DNA from: Homalodisca vitripennis
Lineage: Eukaryota; Arthropoda; Insecta; Hemiptera; Cicadellidae
Assembly (NCBI RefSeq): GCF_021130785.1
Contig: NC_060211.1
Location: forward strand, 126,925,001 to 126,989,000
Reading direction: 5' to 3'
DNA length: 64,000 nt
The translations under genes and the position numbers were made by a program. Shown piece after piece: positions 15,013-23,479 of the stretch (position 1 is its first letter; each line of letters starts with the position of its first letter). The notes under the pieces are model-generated. The model was not told where the DNA came from and did not search any database. It was given only the letters and a program-made list of their open reading frames with translations.

Positions 15013-15469
15013 TTAAAACATTTCTGTGTTTCATTCTGAACACTGATATATAATACGTTAAATTTGGAGTACTGCTTGAATTTAAAACAATACATTACTA
15101 TTAGTCATATAATACTGTACCTGTACAGGAAATTCCCATACCAGATCTAGGGGTAAGATTCAAAACTATAAAATATTTCCAATTATACGGTGCATGCCAC
15201 AAAATTAATCATATTGTCTCTAATGTCAATATTATTGAAGCAGCAATGTACGTAAAAGTTGTAATTGAAAGATAAATTTAGCTATGACTTACCGAGCATT
15301 AATGAATGGTTGATAACACCTCCAAAGCAATAGGCTACTAAAAATATCATAGTCCATGATTGATTTTTCATTATGTAAAACATAGTAAATTGTACTAGCA
15401 CCATCAGAAGTACTATCCATTTGAAGTTTGGATCGTGACCAAACAGCTTCTTTATTTGAGGATATTTTT
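1626..15469 (-). CDS. ifc: Sphingolipid delta-4 desaturase (DEGS1/Ifc), five of the coding exons
   Basis: Dihydroceramide desaturase of the endoplasmic reticulum membrane, which puts the 4,5 double bond into dihydroceramide to make ceramide. Minus-strand exons are 15293-15469, 13312-13451, 7430-7643, 6357-6568 and 1626-1766. All have GT-AG borders and their phases join without a break. The joined product holds the three di-iron histidine boxes (HEIAH, HLEHH, HNEHH), hydrophobic membrane segments, and family motifs such as [27 protein letters not shown] and [16 protein letters not shown]. It ends [15 protein letters not shown]. Compared with Drosophila Ifc (321 aa) only about the first 29 residues are missing: the first visible exon opens with the last two bases of a Glu codon, so an upstream exon ending in G is required. 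I did not find that exon on the minus strand up to 64 kb. An ATG at 15488 lies in the intron and would bypass the family N-terminus, so it is unlikely to be the start. Introns hold several transposons. Confidence 0.93.
1995..3784 (-). mobile_element. Decayed piggyBac-type element(s), TTAA-flanked
   Basis: TTAA stands at both outer edges (1991-1994 and 3785-3788). The right end begins, on the minus strand, CACGTTCGCTGCGGGCC and is followed by palindromic subterminal copies of ACTGTCCGGACAGT near 3578, 3711 and 3752. The left end CCCTGTCAATGCCAACG is matched by an inverted copy at about 3014-3030 (TCCTTTCAGTGCCAGAC). The stretch may therefore be two abutting piggyBac-type elements, 1995-3030 and 3031-3784, not one. 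It lies in a desaturase intron or just beyond its last splice site. Confidence 0.5.
3219..3398 (-). pseudogene. piggyBac transposase N-terminal fragment
   Basis: A 59-residue open frame begins [20 protein letters not shown] and continues with an acidic Ser/Glu/Asp-rich tract, the usual look of piggyBac transposase N-termini. It then runs out at a stop after [15 protein letters not shown]. No catalytic DDE/D region follows. The call is inferred from composition and from the TTAA and subterminal repeats next to it. Confidence 0.45.
4325..5713 (+). mobile_element. Non-autonomous Helitron
   Basis: The 5' end TCCCATCCCACTAATATTAT with following ATAAATGCGAAAG, and the 3' end GCGAAGCCGCAGG-TAAAAG-CTAG, match the widely dispersed arthropod Helitron termini (5'-TC, 3'-CTRR). 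The element sits between A (4324) and T (5714), the expected A|T insertion site, with no target duplication. It has no Rep/helicase frame, so it depends on a helper. It lies in the last desaturase intron. Confidence 0.62.
6357..6568 (-). CDS. ifc: Desaturase exon d (histidine box 3)
   Basis: Acceptor TATGTGCAG, donor GAA|GTAGGA, a weaker donor than the other exons have. It codes for [35 protein letters not shown] and [12 protein letters not shown], the last containing histidine box 3, and ends PGSRLPE in phase 0. Confidence 0.93.
7430..7643 (-). CDS. ifc: Desaturase exon c ([10 protein letters not shown] to CYTL)
   Basis: Acceptor TTTTGTTTTCAG, donor G|GTAAGT. The product starts [20 protein letters not shown] directly after box 2, as in other Ifc proteins, then covers [13 protein letters not shown] and a membrane segment. 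It ends with the first base of a Gly codon that the next exon completes. Confidence 0.93.
8000..10400. other. Intronic DNA, nothing firm
   Basis: Part of the 5.7-kb desaturase intron (7644-13311). It holds a G run near 8291-8300, a short CA tract near 8946, and a richer patch at 8090-8330 that looks repeat-derived but has no recognisable termini. No exon was seen. Confidence 0.5.
10403..10770. repeat. Tandem duplication, period about 209 bp
   Basis: A block of about 150 bp around AAGCAAGAAGGTCAGATC (10438) recurs almost unchanged 209 bp later (10647). Both copies share the flanking CAGGCTGCACTGGAAGCTCT and CAGAATCCATCTTA. Confidence 0.8.
10883..11260. repeat. Minisatellite, 75-bp unit, five copies plus degenerate tail
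   Basis: Units starting GACTGAGGTGGAAT lie at 10883, 10958, 11033, 11110 and 11185; the third is 77 bp long. Each unit has a CCACACCACGTGTG core, a partial palindrome around CACGTG. Broken copies continue to about 11420. Because 75 is divisible by three and the unit lacks stops in some frames, long repetitive open frames appear on both strands; they are artefacts. Confidence 0.9.
11430..11735 (-). repeat. Dispersed repeat, copy 1
   Basis: Read on the minus strand it matches 52741-52935 on the plus strand. Shared landmarks are GCAAAGCCTAT, then about 25 bp on a CTGTCTGTCTGTCC tract, then ACGATATC. No coding content was recognised; it is probably the end of a retroelement. Confidence 0.6.
12113..12560 (-). 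mobile_element. Fragment of an RNase H-bearing LINE
   Basis: Matches the 3' part of the decayed LINE at 31.6-32.0 kb. Shared landmarks are GGCTGTCTATTGCCATGCA, the AGTACTACAAA-CGCCAAAAACA stretch and GGAGAAATTCACC. A run of about 12 C interrupts it near 12240. No open frame survives. Confidence 0.6.
12650..13065. repeat. Dispersed repeat, copy 1 of a pair with 47.0 kb
   Basis: Aligns along its length with 47003-47435. Shared are GATGTGTCA-TTAAATCTGG, GGGAGATGACTGTTGG, CTTTAACTGGAGAGG and AGCTTCTTGTC-TAAGAGA. It is much more mutated than the 47-kb copy. No coding domain was recognised. Confidence 0.7.
13312..13451 (-). CDS. ifc: Desaturase exon b (histidine boxes 1 and 2)
   Basis: Acceptor ATATTTCAG, donor AAG|GTAAGT. 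The exon completes the Ala codon and runs [17 protein letters not shown] to GYHLEHHK. It contains histidine box 1 (HEIAH) and box 2 (HLEHH), which ligand the di-iron centre in this hydroxylase/desaturase family. It ends in phase 0. Confidence 0.93.
14391..14436. repeat. Poly(T) tract of about 46 bp
   Basis: An uninterrupted T run. On the minus strand it is a poly(A) tract that could mark the tail of a retroposed sequence, but no body is recognisable next to it. Confidence 0.9.
14870..15037. repeat. TA repeat bounded by a perfect 28-bp inverted repeat
   Basis: A (TA)n tract at 14870-14904 is followed by a 120-bp palindrome (14918-15037). Its arms are 14918-14945 and 15010-15037, identical in inverted orientation (AGAATGAAACACAGAAATG and on to TTTTAAGCA), with about 64 bp of (TA)n between them. 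Confidence 0.92.
15293..15469 (-). CDS. ifc: Desaturase exon a (KYPQIKK to NHSLML)
   Basis: First visible coding exon. The acceptor follows a TTTGTTCCAG context; the first two bases complete a Glu codon and the exon ends with the first base of an Ala codon before GTAAGT. It codes for the conserved lead-in [17 protein letters not shown] and two hydrophobic membrane stretches ([14 protein letters not shown] and [13 protein letters not shown]). Confidence 0.92.
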
Positions 15470-16379
15470 CTGGAACAAAGCAAATCATCTCAGATCATAC
15501 ATTTAGCACTTATATAAAATAATTGAAAATGGATCAGTATTTGTATAAATCATCATTACATTTAAAAACATATACATTAGTTCTCTTATTACTTTAATAT
15601 TCTATAAAATTATAGTCCTTGATATTCTCTTTGTATACAGAAAGCCTCTTCTTACACCTTGACATGATATAAGCAAACTACACAGTAGTTAACAGTCTTC
15701 TTTAGACACACAGAAACGTTACTTAGTATTTAGTGTTTTCACATTGGGTATTACATAGCTAATAAGATGATAAATTGAAATTTAGCTAAGCGAATAACTT
15801 AGTTAGATATCGTCTTTAGATACACAGGACTGTTATTTAGTGCTCTGAGGGTTAACATAAGAGAGTTTCATCAGTGCCTGGATCATAAATTGCTGGTTGC
15901 AGCCGGGAACTATAGTTGTTTAATTTTAACCAAAGTAATGCACCCTATATTGCAACCAATGTTGCTTCAGCCAAAATCATACTCGCTTTGTTGCTTGATT
16001 AGATATATCCTGTAGAGTTAACTTGTGTTAGCACATCATGGGGTGTCTGGATGGTTCTTATCTCAACATGTTTATAATGATCAGGGGAATCTGTAATTTT
16101 ATTTGAAAAGAATATTACAAGGTGAGTAATCTTAAAACACTAAAATACATATATTTTGCACTCATCCATTCCCACGCCTGTGGAAACTTAAATACATAGA
16201 GATGTATTCTAGTTTTTAAGTAAACAAGGCAAATCATTTAAGGAAATTCTTTCTTCCATGACAGATGTTTAGGAAAAGCAATGCAGTAGCCTGACTTATC
16301 CCATTGTTACTGACTGATGAGTTGTAATCATGTCAAACTAGTGGAAATTGAATACAGAGTTGTTATAGTTGTTGATTAA

Positions 16380-17776
16380 CACTTTTACCGTATCACCGGT
16401 CTGTGATACCAGAGGGGAATTTTATGTTTCTGAAATTGGCACTACTGGTGTTCGGTTGCCCCCTCCACGCTCAGTAGCTGTTAACCGGTCTCTCCTGAGC
16501 CGTTTTTGATTGGTTTTAGTTTGTCTAGGGCGTTTGACCTTGAATCAGTCCAGTTATTTTGTGAGTGCTACGGTCTACTGTACCGAACGATACGGTTACT
16601 GTAACTATTTTACCGGTCTGTCATACCGGGTGATACGGTTAAAGCGTGAATAGTTATTACGTGTTTGTATATATTAGTTTTTATGTTTTATTATAACTTG
16701 TTATAATCATGAGTAACTCAGAAATTTTAAGAGTGAACGATGAAAGATTTAACGGGCGACTTTTACAACTCCTACTTAACGTTGAAGGGGATGATAGTTA
16801 CGATGAACCTGTTGACGATTCGGATGAAGATCCAAACTATGTAGTGTCTGATAACGAACTAAATCAAAGTGAAAGTGATGATAGTTTTGCTGTTGATGAA
16901 CCCCAACTGGAAAAAGAAGATGACATCCACTATAGTGTCGAAAATTAATTGGTTCAGGAATCTGAAGATGACTTTTTTGGGGGGAAAGATGGTAGCGTAT
17001 GGTGCAGAAAGGAGCCACCCAAGCAGCGCAGAACACGTCAACATAACATTTGGAGGGGACCATTACCCGGGCCTACTGCAAGAGCAAGAGCCTTAGGTAA
17101 CAATCCACTCATTACAAGATTTGAATTCATAAAACGTCTGACCTTAAAAATTATAAAGCCTCACATGACAAGACGCCTAGAAGTTCAAAATTGGCCAAGA
17201 GATATTAGACGCGTCATCACGGAATACGTTGGAGAAACAGAAGCTTCAAATCCTATTGAATGTGTTCCTAGTGACAAACTGGAAAAACGGAAGACATGTT
17301 CCAAGTGCCCAGCTGCTAAGGAAAGAAAAACCAATTACAAATGTATCAAATGCTGACAACCCATCTGGTTGGAGTGCAGCAGATAGTTGTGCATTTCATG
17401 TGTTCAGAATATCTAAAATCTGTGGATACTTTTTTTGTATGTACTTATGTCTTTTTAAGTTTTAATTGCTCTGGTAAAAATGTATGTGTATTTCCGATAC
17501 TTGTAAATACAGCTTTATACTATACGAGTATTCTAGAATATTATTTTCCATCCTAAATTCCCCAAATTATTAAATGTTATAATTTTTTGCAATTATAAAA
17601 ATTTAAAAAATATTAATTGTAGTTTTGTTATCAACAAAGAAGAATTGTAAATATATTTTGTGTTTAAATCTGAACTAAAAAACAAGAATAGCCCAAAAAC
17701 AGCCAAAAACCTTCCTCAGGTCTGTGAGACCGGATGATACTGTAAGTGGTTGTAATTTCATGATACGGTAAAAGTG
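16380..17776 (+). mobile_element. piggyBac element, internal deletion derivative
   Basis: TTAA target duplications lie at 16376-16379 and 17777-17780. Perfect 16-bp terminal inverted repeats CACTTTTACCGTATCA lie at both ends, with subterminal copies of CCGGTCTGTSA-type motifs near 16403, 16611 and 17717. The target duplication and termini are intact. The coding region is reduced to about a third, so this is a MITE-like copy that would need a transposase supplied in trans. Confidence 0.88.
16709..17356 (+). pseudogene. piggyBac transposase, N- and C-termini fused by deletion
   Basis: Opens MSNSEILRVNDERFNGRLLQ, has an acidic Asp/Glu-rich N-terminus, an in-frame TAA at 16946-16948, then continues in the same frame to residue about 215. 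The last part (TRRLEVQNWPRDIRRV, then KRKTCSKCPAAKERKTNYKC) is the family's C-terminal cysteine-rich domain. Full-length piggyBac transposases are near 590 residues; the whole DDD catalytic core is missing here. The ends of the host element confirm the family. No activity is expected. Confidence 0.82.
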
Positions 17777-18195
17777 TTAAACAAGGGTAATAATTCAAGA
17801 AAATTCTTCCTTCTCTGTGATGTTATGGTAAGCAATGCAGTAGCCTGACTTTCAGTTCACTATCTAACTTATCCAATTGTTACTGAATGATGAAGTGTAA
17901 TCATGTCAGACTTGAGCAAATTGAATATAGAGTTGTTATAAAGTTATTTCTTAAACAAGGCAAATCATTGAAGAAAATTCTTTCTTTTGACAGGTGTTTA
18001 TGGTAAGCAATACATTAGCCTGACTTTCAGTTCACTATCTGACTTATTCTATTGTTACAAACAGTGGTGATCAGTGATCAAGTCACTCCTGTGGAAAATG
18101 TAATACAGTACTGTCATAAAGTTGATGACTAAACAAGGTACATCAGCTGAGGAAACTCTTTCTCCCATTACGTATATTTATAGTAAGCGATGCTC

Positions 18196-19684
18196 AATTT
18201 CTATGTTAATATAAAGTTATGATGGCTTTTTTTGTAAGACATTTTGTTCATAGATGATCAGAAATATCAGAAACTTATACCTGTTCTAAAAAATGCAACT
18301 GCAGAATCCTGCTTTAGATCACAGAACAACAATTTCACAGACTGCAGCAGCTGCAGACATTATCAAAGAAATAGTGGGAGAAGTTCATTGCATGTTTATT
18401 GTATTCTTCAAGAAAACTCAGTGATGCAGCAAGCCTTTGTTTTATGTGGTCTCCAGTAACCTGGCTAGAATGACCACTGTGATCCTCGTTGAACTTTAGT
18501 GGGACAATTTTTTAAATCAATACCCCACTGTCTCACTCTGCTTTCAATCATTATTTTCTTCCCATAAACATCACAATATTGGTGGTGGATTTCCACCAGT
18601 TTGTAGTTTTTAGCAACAAAAACCTAATCACTAAACACATTTCACAAGTGGTGGAATTTTAAATTGCAAAGCACATTTAAACTAGTCATAGTGAGGAAAG
18701 TTAAGAGGGACAAAGATAACCCAGTACCACAGTTTGATGTTTGATGCGCAAAATACGGCTCTAGCCCACCCTCTGCAGAGCTAGTCTCAAACATCTTTTA
18801 CTTTCTGGACAACACTTGTATTTTAGGCCAGGAGGAGGATCCTTAAGTTTGTGTCTGTAGCTATCTCGAGAGCACTTATGATAAAATACGATGAAGTCCT
18901 GTAATAATTTTAACATGAAAGTAGTCACACAGTATTTGAGATACATACTATTATTTTGTGTTTATGAAAAAGTTTAACAAGATTGTAAATAATTTAGCTT
19001 TTACGTAATAGAAGCCCTTATAAAAACTAGGAAGTTTGGACTTTAGGCGTAGGAATGTTCTTTGTTCGCCCCCATCAGTAGGCTACAGGGTAGCCCTTAC
19101 TGATAGCCGGAACAATTACTACCAGCCCATTTAACTACTACTTCGTTTTAAAAGGTTTTAAAAATTATTTTGAGCTTGCCAAACAAATGTTTTTAGTTGG
19201 TTATTTAATTGACTTTTTTAATTTCCTTTTGAAAAAACAACAAATAATGTCAATTGGTTAAAATAAATATTTACCTTCAGTAAATGATTACAAACTCAAT
19301 TTGTATATTTTGTTGATTTTTCATGTGTAACTATTTAAGAAGTTATTAGAAGAGAATTGGGCAGTAGGCCATAGCAACAATCAAATCATCAATGCTTCTG
19401 ATTAACTAAACTACTGAAACTACTGAATAAACCAAAATTGCAAAACAATTTACGTTACAGGTATTTCATATTATGGTAGCCTATAGTTCAGTTAAATTAC
19501 ATACCTAAAAGGTAATTTAATGATGAGTTTAAAAGCAAATAATTTATTAAATGTAACAAATAAAGCGGTTTAAAAATTACTTCTTATTATTTTCATCACC
19601 ATTGTAGTTGCGGCAATTACTCATATACTACACAAATGATTTTACACTCTTTGAATTAATCTAAACAATATTGTTATTAATTAA
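18196..19684. other. Nothing identified
   Basis: AT-rich DNA. One small hairpin (CCCATCAGTA ... TACTGATAG near 19070-19118) is the only structure noted. No exon or element end was recognised. Confidence 0.5.
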
Positions 19685-20265
19685 GGGTAGGGTACGATAA
19701 GCGGACCCGGTTTTTTATATAGAAATTGGCAAACGATATTACTTAATCATAACCATCGATGTAATCAATCGATACTGATTAATTATTTTGAACAATTAAC
19801 TTTAAATAATCTGTATCAAAAGCTGTAAACACTTTCAAATAATACTCGTAATGTAATATTTCAATTTTATATAAGTAACATTTGATTATTAAAAATGGCA
19901 GTTAATTTTAGAAAACTACACGACATTGCTTTGAAAGATGATAAGACATTTTTTTCGTGACTTCCAACATGTGGGACTCGTACAGAAAAACCCATTATGT
20001 GAAATTTGTGGGAAAGAAACAACTGTAACTGTGAGAGGAACAAATATGGTCGTCTTCAGTTTTCCTAATTTTGGTTATAATAATTTGTTTAATCACAGAA
20101 AATATTAAATTTATAGCCTATTTTAATTTAAAATATATGATTGTTATTGAAGACTATAGATACTTTTATATCGATTGATAGTCTAGGATTTGAGATGCGA
20201 TTATTAGGTATCGATGATTACATTCTTCGATATAAAAAACCGGGTCCATTTATCGTACCCTACCC
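19685..20265 (+). mobile_element. 581-bp TIR element flanked by TTAA
   Basis: TTAA lies at 19681-19684 and 20266-20269. Inverted ends begin GGGTAGGGTACGATAA and match over about 36 bp to GACCCGGTTTTTTATAT. A short plus-strand frame inside (about 19890-20110) contains FFRDFQHVGLVQKNPLCEIC-GK after one frame slip from MAVNFRKLHDI. The CxxC pair resembles the start of a zinc-ribbon transposase N-terminus. TTAA targets fit piggyBac or Kolobok; the family is not settled. Confidence 0.7.
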
Positions 20266-20394
20266 TTAAGTAAAAACAACTTGTAAATAACTAATTAATT
20301 GTAAATAACTATAATAAGAATGATTTGATAGTTTAGGTATTTCAAATCTATAATTTGGTTCACTGATTAAATTGTCATAATGGTTGCTTATAAG

Positions 20395-21467
20395 TACTGA
20401 TGGCGAGAGAAAAGAAGAGACCTGGATTCTGGCCTATATGAAAATTGCAGGCGCTACTACTAGTATGTTGCCGCGCCTTGTTTCGTAATTCCATTATTGT
20501 TTCACTGTTTTGATTGATTTGCGGCCTAATTGTTATGTTTTATAAAATCATTTAAATGTCGGTAACTTACTGTTTTGATAAATTAAAATTGAGCAAAATT
20601 TATGTTTGTAACAAATTCTAATAATTAGGCTCTACAGTGGTTGTAAACAAACAATAATTAAAGGAATGAATTGCTGAAATTAAAGATTTTTGGTATTTAT
20701 TTACAATACCGTGACCATGAAAAATGGACTTTTTTTCATGGGTTGGGCATTTATAGCCAAGTATTATTATCACAGGTGCATATAAACTGGGGGGAAAGTA
20801 TATCATTGTATTATATTGATGCCTTTCGGGCATTATTGCATTAAGGATGGAAAATAACCAACAAAATTTTGTCGAACAACACTTGGAGGGTTAAGGATCA
20901 GGGGCATCACGTGATCTGGGATTCGACTTTTGCAAGCTCGAGTTAATTTTTTTTTCTAAAAGAGCAAGCAGTGCGAAGCGGGCAGGCATAGTTGACAGGA
21001 TTAACGTCATCATTTCAGTAAAATTGCCAGAGGTACTGTCAAAAACAGTTTTCAGAGGATTTCAAAAAATCGTAACTCCTTTGATTTTCGTTGCCGACGA
21101 ATTTTTTCTTCACTATTGTTTTCAGGAAAAAATTGTAGTTTTCAGGAAAAAAAAATGAACATACCTTTCCATGGTCACGTTATTGTAAATTGATACCAGA
21201 TTTTTTTATTGTTAAGATAACAATTACTAATGTTCATATATGTATAATGTAAATTTAGTGCTTTTATGTATATAAAATTTAACATTTAAGATGAGTCACA
21301 CTCTGCAGGAATGCCACATTACTGAAAACAAATAACTCGATTGCTCGGATAAACAATTCGCAGGTTGGCTGTGGGTCAAAGCGCCTGAAATTACCGTGCG
21401 GCAACACACTAGTACACAGCTGTGCGCCGGCACGGGCCAGGTCTCTTCTTTTCTCTCGCCACCAGTA
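20395..21467. mobile_element. TIR element split by a nested insertion
   Basis: Left end TACTGATGGCGAGAGAAAAG and right end, inverted, TACTGGTGGCGAGAGAAAAG, continuing into GAAGAGACCTGG and then a looser match with TAGTRTGTTGCCGC. Both ends are next to TTATA (20388 and 21468), which may be part of the target duplication. A second element occupies 20692-21197; without it this copy is about 560 bp. No coding content. Confidence 0.6.
20692..21197. mobile_element. Merlin-like TIR element with 8-bp target duplication
   Basis: Exact 8-bp duplication AGATTTTT at 20684-20691 and 21198-21205. Inverted ends are GGTATTTATTTACAATACCG and, at the far side, GGTATCAATTTACAATAACG (both continuing TGACCATG). 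An 8- to 9-bp duplication suits Merlin and some other superfamilies. A longer relative at 54483-55321 carries a transposase exon. This copy has no coding frame. Confidence 0.75.
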
Positions 21468-21499
21468 TTATACTGCCAGCCCAATATTAATTTAATAAG

Positions 21500-23440
21500 A
21501 AAATGCATAGATTAGCCTATTTTAAAAATCCCCAAAAATGGATGAAAATCTGTCAAAATAAATAATTTCTAATGCAGCCTACCAGGCTTATAAAAATATA
21601 GGTGATTAAACTAAATTAAGCTATCTAATAATTTTTAAGCACTTAAAAATGGAAGTAATATTAAGAATGCATTGTCAGAAATAATTAGCATTCCTATTAA
21701 TTAATATACAATCTAACCTAAAATTTCCTTTCTTCTGCTAGCATGAGGTTCTTCTGTGTAGGTCCATTCAAAATCATTTCTTGATACATGAGCTCCCATT
21801 TTGAAATTGTAGGAAATAGGCTATATTTTTAAAATAATAAAGTTGCAACCGCAGGTTGATTAGCACCGGTGCATCGTTTTTATTATGATGACCCAAATTA
21901 TTCCGTAACACAAACAATAAATCGGCCGTATTTTTTAAGAAACTCGTAACCACGATTATAAAACAACTATTTTTCACAATTACGATGTGCAAAAAGGACA
22001 ACGTAAGCCTAACCTCAATCAACTTTCCAATCACTCCTGACAGTTATATCTAGCTGTCTGTCTTTTTACTGACTGACGGACTGACGGGCTTCGGGCGGCT
22101 CATTAGTCATGAGCGAGCGAACCGCCTCACTGATCCGGTCCGATCGGTGGTGAGTTGAACCGACTCAGATGATCTACCAAATGAGCCGGATCATTTGGTG
22201 ACCAATGTTGGTTATCAAATTAACTTTGTTTTGGTGATCGTATGATCTGAGTGAACTATTAGCCAGACAAGGCCTGTTTCAGATGATTTAATATCTAAAT
22301 ATCCCTTCGGAACTATTAGAAGTACATATTTTTATTGTAAGAACTGTAATGAATAAATATACATGTCGCATTCCATGAAGTACGAGGTTTTTATTTACAA
22401 TAAGGTAGGTACCATATAATACAAATACACTAAAAGTTATAAACATAGTAAACAATTAATACTGGATTGACAATAACACATTGTTTTAAAATGTTTATAA
22501 ATTGTACTTTTAATTCTAAAACACAAAACATAATCAACGTTTATAATCTACAAGACTATACAGTGTAAAATTACTTATAGGATTCAAAGTTTGAAGTCAT
22601 TTGACTAAATATTATAACTGAAGAAAAGATATTTCAACGCTTACATTAGGGTAATCAAATAAGCCGTGATTTCAGAGGTCTGAAGATCCGGCTGATAACC
22701 GGCTATGATCTAAGCTGACTGAACCGGGTCATTCCAAAAGAGTCCGATCCTATCATCACATCATACGATAGCAACAAAGCACAATTAATTATCACAAATT
22801 ACATAACTGAGTAAAGAGAATAAGACAAGTTAGTCACAGTCAGGTGTTTGCTAAGTTTCGTGCCACTCCCAAGAGGTTTTTAGACACGTTCTACACTAAC
22901 TGGAGGAAGGTCATAGGGCTAATAATTAATAACATTATGCGGAAGGGGAGAAGGAGCTTCTTATCAAATATTTTTAATATTGAGTTTTATATATTTTAAA
23001 TTTACACCTTTACTACGGCTTTATTTATTTTTTTAATAATAAATGTATATATTTTCTCTTTCTGCCACAAAAGCATACATAAAATATATGAAGAACTTAC
23101 ATGATTAAAAATCATAAACAATATAGTTATACTTGCCAAGACTGTCTATATGTACTAAATGAACATGTTTTTAGATTTAAAAAATAACATAGCGTAACTT
23201 AAAAAATAACTTAATATAAATTTTTTCAATCTCCTTACATATAATATTGTTATTGAACTAATAGGTCACTTGAATAACTCTAATTCTATTGAAAATCTAA
23301 AGATAGCAATCGAAGAAAATAAACCTGTAAGAATGTAAGAAATCTGGCCAATTTAAGAAATAGAGTCACAAAGAAACCAATGTCTCCGTTTTTATTGATT
23401 AAGATCCATGCCACGCAATAAAGAAATATAATAAATTCAG
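21500..23440. other. Mostly unassigned; GATC/CCGG-rich patches at 22050-22260 and 22670-22760
   Basis: Two patches rich in GATCCGG, CCGATC and AACCGACTC motifs, with TGACTGACGG repeats just before, stand out from AT-rich DNA. They could be the ends of one roughly 700-bp element, but I could not align them as a clear inverted repeat. The rest shows nothing. Confidence 0.35.
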
Positions 23441-23479
23441 TATTTATTAACGCTAGTTTTATTTGAATCGCTTAATATA

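Larger units (their letters stand above)
16221..18195. repeat. Tandem array of about 175-bp units split by a piggyBac insertion
   Basis: Units open with TAAACAAGG at about 16221, 17779, 17952 and 18130 (the last partial). They share AAATTCTTTCTTC, AGCAATGCAGTAGCCTGACTT, GTAATCATGTCA and AGAGTTGTTATA. Removing the element at 16380-17776 and one TTAA rejoins units 1 and 2 without a gap. Units differ by many substitutions, so the array is old. Confidence 0.8.

Noticed and set aside
14868..15095. Open frame rich in alternating Ile and Tyr
   Set aside because: Translation of the TA microsatellite.
15470..15488. Desaturase translation starting at the ATG at 15488 ([11 protein letters not shown])
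   Set aside because: These bases lie before a good splice acceptor, and the family N-terminus would be absent.
16776..17063. Minus-strand open frames of 61 and 95 codons
   Set aside because: Antisense to the piggyBac remnant.
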